Source of the DNA: Emydura subglobosa
Lineage: Eukaryota > Chordata > Testudines > Chelidae
Assembly (NCBI GenBank): GCA_007922225.1
Contig: ML679970.1
Coordinates: 42,690,323-42,754,322, forward strand
DNA: 64,000 bases
Direction of reading: 5' to 3'
Part shown: positions 57,253 through 64,000 of the stretch, in pieces
Layout of the letters: each line of letters opens with the position of its first letter
Numbering within the stretch: position 1 is the first letter of the stretch
Program-made: the position numbers and the translations under genes
The notes under the pieces: generated by a model
The model's database searches: none
What the model was told of the DNA's origin: nothing
The model's input: the letters and a program-made list of their open reading frames with translations, nothing else

Positions 57253-58074
57253 AGCCTTGTCTACACTAGCAAAATAAGTCAAGCTAACATAGGTTGATTT
57301 ACAGCCACTGCAGTAAGATGGCTGATGTCCACGTTACCCTCCTTGGGTCGGTGTTATGCGTCCTCACCAGGAGTTTTTCCACTGACCTAAGAGGGGCAGG
57401 GTGGGGAGCCCCACAGACTCCTGGGCTCTTGGTGGGCTGCCCCTGCCCCACTCCTCCTTCCCTGCTGGGATCCGGCTTCCCCATTCCCTCCTCCTCGTTC
57501 CCAGGGGGAAGCCTCCTGAGGCTTCTCACCCTTGGGGAGTGGGGTCCAGCTGCCCTGGCTTCTCATCCCTCAGCTGGCTCCCACCGAATTGACCCAAATT
57601 GACAAAGCTGCTCTGGCTCCTGGCGGGAAATGGGCAAAGAAGCTGCCCTGGGCTTCTCCCCTCCCCACTCCCCACCAGGAGCTGGGGGAAGCCCCCTGGG
57701 ACTTCTCCATTCCTAGCAAATTTCATGGCTCCGCTGTGACATTGACAAGGCTGCACTGGCTGGCTCCCTGTGCAGAGTGGGTGGAGAAGTGCCTGGGCTT
57801 CTGCCCTGCTCCCAGCTGGAGCAGAGACCAGCTGGTGAAATTGACACGAATGACAGCCCCACAGCCAATGTAAGGGACACAGTGTCTACACTGACACTCT
57901 CTCGCCCTCACTAGGCCAACACATGCCCTACACCTGTCGTTGAGATGGTTTTATTATGTCGGCATAGCAGGGGAGTTGCATCGGTGGGAGGCGCATTTCA
58001 GTGTGTTACACCTCCACTGTTTTGTCAACAAAAGCTGACTTTTGTCCACAAAACTTTCTAGTGTAGACCAGCCC
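57253..58074. mobile_element. Harbinger-like non-autonomous DNA transposon, copy 2
   Basis: It begins AGCCTTGTCTACACTAGC and ends CTAGTGTAGACCAGCCC. Flanks are TGA and TAA, a 3-bp duplication differing at one base. It shares both end regions with 42331-43061, but the GC-rich middle differs in length and order of short blocks such as CCCTGCTGGGATCCGGCTTC. There is no transposase frame. Confidence 0.7.
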
Positions 58075-61000
58075 TAATAACTGGCTCTGGGTTTGTGTGT
58101 GAATGAAATAGTTCCCTGCAGCTAGAGGGAGTCTACTTGTTAAGCCTGCTGCTGTGGTTGGGCTGCTGCTTCCTGACTGGAAAATGAATCCAAGGCTGGG
58201 AATTAGTAAAATGGGTTATGCGCCCCCTGTGTTCTGACTTCTGCAGCTTATAGAACCACTGTTTGTCAGAGTCCCCCGGCTCCGGGTACAAGATTGCACA
58301 TAGGACCATTCTTTGGCGACATCTTCTTCTGGGAGCTGCCGCTTGCTCATCTCCCAGGTATGGAGAAACATGCATTTGCCTGGTCATCAACTAGGTCCCA
58401 AAAACTTACAGCTACCCACTTAAGGGAGTGTCTTTTGTTAATGTCACCTTACAGAAAAGCAAGTTTTAAAAGGATCTGGGTCTAAGGGGAGGGGGAACAA
58501 TTGTCTTTAAAGGGCACCAGCTTGAAATCTAGTCAATCTTTTTTTAAAGTTAAAAATAGTTAAATGTTCTCCCCATGTCTCTGAACTCCTTACCAGTTTA
58601 AGGTTTTACAGTTCTCGTAGTCCATAACAGCAGACTGTACCCACAGTTAACAAACTGAAAAACAAGAAATGTTTCTCTGATCTTTTTCAGTCACAGGAAT
58701 CTTGGGTGCTATTTATCAAAATGTTTTAAGCCAAAGTGTGATATTTAAGGTCTCCACCCTTCAGAGCTGGCTGGAGAATAACAAAGCAGATGCAAATGTT
58801 GAGATGCTGTGTATTTGATTGCTCTTCTCAGGAATCTAAACTGCAGCTCTGAACTTCGGCAGAGCCCAAAGCGGTTACAGACCTGGGGGGGGGGGAGGGG
58901 GACCGGGGCCCCCCCAAACTGTATATGTTGATGGGGGGGGGCACATTTTAAAGGTTCAGCTGCTCCCCCGAACAGCTTGAGTCATGCCTCCCCAGCAAAC
59001 TTCCTCCCCTTATAGCCCTCCATCTCCCCTCTTGGGAATCAGAGCCCCCTCCCTGCAGCTCCCAGCTATTGCTCCTGAATAGCTGTTACCAAAGGTAGCG
59101 AGATGCGCTGCCTTGGTGTTTGCGCTGGCACCGCCAGCAGGGATCAGCGCCCTGCACCACATAGCCTCCTCAGGAGCTCTGGCCAGCCCCTCTGGAGACA
59201 CGTGGGGCCGGTGTATGCGGCGCTGGAGGCGGCTCTTGTCAGTGGAGGTGGCTGCAGCATTCGGTGGCCGGGAGGGAGCCTGGGACCCTGCAGGCAGCCA
59301 GTGCATTCCCTACTGACCTTCCTTGGGGTGGATGCTCACTGAAGGGCCACGGGAGGCAGGGACAGAGAGGGATTGGCCCTTGGACCTGTATCTATACATA
59401 TTTATTTGTTTTTCCTTAAGTATTTTAGGGAAAATTGTCAGCAGCCACCTGCAAGAGTTGGCGGCTGCACTCTGAGGCCACCAAAAACTTTGTTGTGAGA
59501 ACCCCTGCCCGAGAGCGTCTCTAGAGGTGGGATGCAGAGAGAACTTGTCCACTGGCCCATGGGAGTGGGCTGCTCTGCAGCTGTCCCTCCTGTTCTCTCA
59601 GCTGCTGGGAGAATTGGCCCCTCCTTGGGAGGTGAGTGCTTTTTCAGCTTATCTCCTTTTGTTCAAGGCTGTGGTTGAGCAGTGCAGAAACAGACTTCAG
59701 ACCAAGCTGAGAGTGGAGAGACTGCTCTGGGTCCCTGCCCTATCTGAAGGGATTTTAAACAGGTATGCAGGGAAAAGAATGATCGAAGGGGTGGGGGTCG
59801 GGGGTGCCACTTAAACTCTCATTGTAACTTCTTGGCAGGGACATGAGCGCCACACAAAGGGCAGCTGTTCAAGAGCCTACCAGGCCTCCTGGAATAAATC
59901 CACTTCAGCAGCTCTTCCAGCCTGATGGAAAAAAACTTTTCTTTGGCACGTTTATGACTTGGAATTGCTTAATTTTGTGTAAGCTGGGCCTGTGCTTTCC
60001 CCTTAAATCTCTTCTGCAGCGGTTGATAAGCTGTTTGTCTGTTTTCTGTCTGAGAAAGGAATGCAGACGGCAGGTGGGGACTGACAGATGTGCTTATCAG
60101 TCAGGACAGACTTAGTTACAGAGTGGTTTATTTATATAAACAGCTACTGTTTGCCTCTGGCATAGCTGACATGGCCTCTCATCCCCTCTAGCATATACTA
60201 TGGTTCAGGAGTGAAAGGTAGTGCAGCTGCCCTGGTGGTGCTTGGTACATGGAGCTCTGTGCCTCCCATCTGAGAGGAGGGTGAGGCTTCCAGGCTCACC
60301 TATTAAAGTAGACTAGGTGAAAGGGAGGATTTGGGGAGTGTACTTCTGCCTTGGCTCAGCCTGTGTCCAGCAGACCTCCCACACCACATCTGGCACCTCT
60401 TAATAGCATGTTTGCTTGGAAGCAAATAACATGGTAGATGTTGGAAGCAGGTTATGGGAAAGGGCTGCCTTCCAGAGCAGCAGTGTAGGAGGCAAGGAAT
60501 TCTGCTGTGAAGCAAATTACAGTGCAATGAACTAAGGTCACTGAACTAAGTCTGTTAGCAATCCTGACTCAAGTTTTCCTACAAGGTGCCCTGTTTTTCC
60601 ATGACAAGATATTTGGTGAAACAGATCTTGCATTGATGAGAGCATCTTAATTGGCAAGTGAAAGAGCCGTGCAGCTGCAAATTGCAAAGCTGCAACCTGC
60701 AGGAGAGTGCAGGGCTGTTTCACCAGGTCAATAGAAAGGTTCACTTCTTGACTAATTCATGCTCTTGGTGCTGCCACTCCTGATTTCTAAGCACCTTGAA
60801 CTTGGCACTGGAAGTTCTGTCAGCGGGGAACAATCTGTGATTGATTTAAATAAAATACAAACACTAGCTGAGTGAGGGAAAGTGGCTGTTTGTCTGCTAA
60901 TCTATGAGCAGCTTTCTTGTGCTAGCAATGTACACTGGTGCGCTTATCACACGGAAGGCGGCAAAGAGATGTGGTTTGGGTTTTAACCAAGTTTATTAGT

Positions 61001-61394
61001 CAAATTACATCCAAGGTTCCCATTGGGAGGGACAGCTCAGTCACTTCACCCCATTGATCTGTTGCCAGTTCTTGAGGCTCCCACCACAGGGGAGCCAATC
61101 ATTACATTAGGAGGGTCTCTGGGTACTTCCATGTGCTCACTAGCATCCCTCCCCCTTTTTGGGGGGAGGTGAGAGGGGACCTCGCCCTCCACAACCTCCA
61201 CCAACCAGCACCATCTTGTAAGGAGATGCCCTTGGGGATGCCCACTCTTACCTTTTAGGATCTGGAGCTTAAATCGGCAAGTGCCTGCACGAGGCACCTG
61301 CCAAAAGGTGCAACAACTAAACAACTTACATAGGTTCAAACTGTGATCTCTGGGCGGGGGAGAATTCAAGCTGTACAGTTGCCCAAAACCCAAC
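58075..61394. other. Stretch without a supported gene; one orphan hAT-type end
   Basis: No exon was recognised. At 59470-59507 the minus strand reads CAGGGGTTCTCACAACAAAG, the start of a hAT-type inverted repeat. The partner end could not be fixed; G-runs near 58885-58940 may mark the damaged other side. At 60960-61394 the sequence looks repeat-derived and leads into a LINE tail. Confidence 0.4.
59340..59507 (-). mobile_element. One end of a hAT-type element
   Basis: Reading leftward from 59507: CAGGGGTTCTCACAACAAAG, then a block rich in GGCCTCAGAGTGCAGCCGCC and AATAAATATGTATAGATACA. CAGGGGTTCTC is a typical hAT start. The opposite end and target duplication are missing, so length is unknown. 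Confidence 0.5.
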
Positions 61395-61560
61395 CCCTAG
61401 GTTTCACTGCGAGGAAGGCAAAAAAAACCCAACCAGCCTTAGCCAGTCTGGTGGCATGGGGAAAAATTGCTTCCCAGCCCCAATGCAGTGACTAGCATAA
61501 CCCACAGGTTTACTGATGGAAACCAGCAAACAGGAAGTGGCCCTGAGCTCATCGCTCCAA
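61395..61560 (-). mobile_element. CR1-type 3' region fragment, minus strand
   Basis: AGGAAGGCAAAAAAAACCCA and GGGGAAAAATTGCTTCCCAG align with the GAGGCAAAAAACCCC / GGCAAAATTCCTTCCCGACC block at 14190-14260, inside a CR1 3' end. No coding sequence. Confidence 0.55.
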
Positions 61561-63574
61561 ATCTTGTACCAGATCCCATGGGACCTCAGCCTACCCCAGA
61601 AGTCCTGCGGGAGGCTGGAAACTTTGTGGGACCCTATCTGTCATGTCCTTTTTACTTTCTCCCATCACAGAAACCATCAAAACATGTACACCCCTTGCTA
61701 AGCTTGGGGCCTTCTTACAAGTGGAACAAAGCTAAACAACAAGTGACTCTGGAAACTTTGTTCTAGCCCTCTCAGCATTCACTCTGACCTACTTGCTGGT
61801 ACTAAACCCTGAATGAGTCTCTGATCAAAGTGAAGCCCTGTAGAAGTTTCATTTTAGGACAAGCCAGAGTGAACACAAACTTACAGATGATGTGGCTAGA
61901 AGGATTCTCTCCTTAGATGATTTTCTACAGGTATTGCTATGCCATTTCAGCCCGTGTACATGGTAATAGGTGAAGTACCTCGTGAGTTCTTCCTGGAGTA
62001 TTGAAAGAAAACCTGACTGTCGTTGGAAAGCCATCAAAATCTGTAGCACTTAAAGGGACACTGACAATTGAAACATAGTCAGTTTTTTAAAAAACAGTTT
62101 AAGGTAGTTTCAATCATCACACCTGCTCCAAGTCATTTTCTTTTTCTTTTGTAAAAACATTTCTCCCTTATTGCTTTGTAGAAGACCCATAGGACAGAGG
62201 AAACTAATTTTCCCATGCAGCAGGGGAAATGGTGAAACATGAGTAAACCCAAAGTACTGTCAAATGCAGAATATAAACAAACAAAAAAGATAGCAAGTGT
62301 AACTTTCAACTATAGCAGATCAAAAGCATTTTCAGGATTCTGATATGTTTGAGATAGTGACCCTGCAAACTTTCATTTAAAAAATGTCTAGGCCTTAAGG
62401 TTCCCAAGAACTTTTCAGATGTGACCTTATGGCACGCTACCCCTGAATCTGCCGGCAGACTGCTCTGGGGTCCCTGTGCAGAGCCGCATATTAATGTGCC
62501 GCATATTAAACCTCTGTTGCATGGGCAGTCCCACTAGGCTTAAGTTGCACTCCACCTCCTTGTTCTCTCCATACATTGTCTGCTGCTTCACTGCCTATCA
62601 ACTACCCTTTTAAGGGCATAAAGCCTGTAGGGACATGGAGAAACAAAGGAGCCCACTCCTGTGCCCCTTACAGGTGTGTGCAGGAAGACTGTGGTGATTG
62701 TCTGGTCAACAGTCTGTCCATTACAAATTAAGCTGATTGGACTGGGAAATAAAGTTCTGTATGTGCAGCACTTAGGTGTGCTGGAGTAGCTCTTTGGTTC
62801 ACCACATCTCCCTACGGCTGCTGCTCCCAGGATCCTTGCTAATATGAATATTTTCCCCTCCAATCACACCCCTTTGTCCTGTGGACTCGCTGAGCCTTTT
62901 GGTACTGAGGAGTGACTGCATAATATTCTCCCTCTGCAGAGGTGACAGAGGACAAGTTACATGTCAGCCTGGTTCACTCCATGGCGTGAGCTGGCACTTC
63001 AGAGCTATCTGCAGACATGGGCAGGCACCCAGAGGTAACAGGTGCTGTTTGGAGGTTTTATTCCTGGAGGCAGGGGCTAGACATGTTTTCACATGGACGC
63101 TTTGATTTTTGAAGCATAGTTAGGCAGCAATTAAAAAGTAAAGATAATCATGCTGCTATTTGCACTGGTACCCACCTTATCCATTATATCCCATGCCCTG
63201 CTCAGAGTTGTTGTTCAGCCACAGAATGAAACTAACAGAACCACTCGGTTTCACAGCTGCTGTGGTCAGTAGTGACACTGAGGAATAATCCATGTCACTG
63301 TACTGCTGCTAGGGAAAGCTCTGAGGATGGGCAGAGGCCCACACAGAATGATCTTCAAGACAAGATCCGTCACATGGAAGCTCGGAAGTGGAGTAGTGGA
63401 GTTGCTTTCTAGCAGCCAGAGGGGGTGACCTATTCAGAGGTTTAGCTAGAGCTGCTGAGCGGGGCCCCAGAGATTATTCTCAGCACCAGATTGGAAACTA
63501 GGCCTGTCACCAGGGTGTTCTTTGCTCTCTAGAGTGCACTAGTGGGAGAGGTGGTATTGGCTTCTGACTCGTAA
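61561..63574. other. Stretch without identified features
   Basis: No gene, RNA or clear repeat is recognised. Confidence 0.4.
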
Positions 63575-63690
63575 GTCATCGCCATAGAGATTAAGGCCAG
63601 AAGGGACTACCAGGTCATCTAGTTTGACCTCCTGTACATCACAGGCCACCAACACTGCAGCCTGCATGCTACACCCAACAACTGAAGTGA
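63575..63690 (-). mobile_element. CR1 3' tip, minus strand
   Basis: ATAGAGATTAAGGCCAGAAG, then GGACTACCAGGTCATCTAGT and TTGACCTCCTGTACATCACA, match the CR1 3' end also seen at 24187 and 14006. It is a short 5'-truncated copy. Confidence 0.78.
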
Positions 63691-64000
63691 GACCACAGAG
63701 ACTGTTTGCCATAAGCAGAGAATAGGAAGGACTGAGGTGCACCAGTGTCCAAGACAGGGAATAATTAAAACTGTTTGGTAAATTTTTAATCGCTGTCCTT
63801 AAACTACTTTGCAAACAATGAGTGTTAAAGCTCCCTTGAAGGCCCTCTAGATATGGATCTGAGGGCCTAGTTAAGTTTATGTAGACAGGACCTAACCATG
63901 TTGATCTGGCTCAGTTAAATCCTGGCCAGTCCTTGTCTACGTTACAGTTTCTGTTGATGTGGAACTGGGTCTCTTGACTCAATTATTGAAACGGAAGCAG
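63691..64000. other. Right edge of window, no identified feature
   Basis: No gene or repeat is recognised. AGTCCTTGTCTACGTTACAG near 63930-63950 resembles the start of a Harbinger-like inverted end, but its partner would lie outside the window. Confidence 0.35.

Noticed and set aside
58294..58485. A possible internal exon ending at CTCCCAG|GTATGG
   Set aside because: No domain, no clear acceptor-branchpoint evidence and no conservation available. A donor-like hexamer alone occurs often by chance.
1..64000. CRISPR arrays, operons, phage or other prokaryotic systems
   Set aside because: There are no regularly spaced repeats, no compact gene clusters and no ribosome-binding-site pattern. Repeat content is typical of a vertebrate nuclear genome.

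Overview
This is a window of animal nuclear DNA from an amniote. A reptile is most likely, and within reptiles a turtle (or, less likely, a crocodilian). The reasons are the many CR1 LINE copies of different ages with the typical tail (short ATAGAATCATAG units next to a conserved GGACCTCNGGAGGT block), several small DNA-transposon families with TGTCTACAC-type inverted ends, a MIR/CORE-like SINE, and no prokaryotic gene organisation. The species assignment is inference. No complete protein-coding gene can be supported. The long open frames in the left half come from GC-rich composition.

Layout. From 1 to about 27.7 kb the DNA is GC-rich, with few recognisable repeats before 11.7 kb. A cluster of CR1 copies lies at 11.7-18.7 kb and is broken by two small DNA transposons. 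A MIR-like SINE lies at 20.9-21.1 kb, another CR1 fragment at 22.3-22.8 kb, and an LTR-like promoter module with three CCAAT repeats and a TATA-like box at 23.7-24.2 kb. A dense CpG island at about 26.9-27.8 kb contains an inverted CCAAT box and two good splice donors. It is best read as the promoter and non-coding first exon of a plus-strand gene. From 28 kb to the end the DNA is clearly more AT-rich and looks like a long intron or intergenic region filled with mobile elements.

The right half holds an unidentified decayed reading frame (28.8-29.4 kb), a broken histone H4 retrocopy (30.2-30.5 kb), and a long minus-strand CR1 with a younger plus-strand CR1 inside it (32.6-37.2 kb). It also holds a CR1 split by a 730-bp solo LTR with a perfect 5-bp target duplication (38.9-40.3 kb), and a second LTR carrying a Harbinger-like element (42.3-43.7 kb). 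A dead hAT transposon with recognisable transposase remnants and a perfect 8-bp target duplication lies at 47.4-50.0 kb, and a related non-autonomous copy, also with a perfect duplication, at 52.0-53.1 kb. A second Harbinger-like copy lies at 57.3-58.1 kb and CR1 tails at 61.4 and 63.6 kb.

The genes do not form a pathway. The main story is layered transposition around one probable gene promoter. I found no credible new biological system. The best leads are the promoter/exon, the unidentified decayed frame, the histone H4 copy and the nested, target-duplication-proven insertions.
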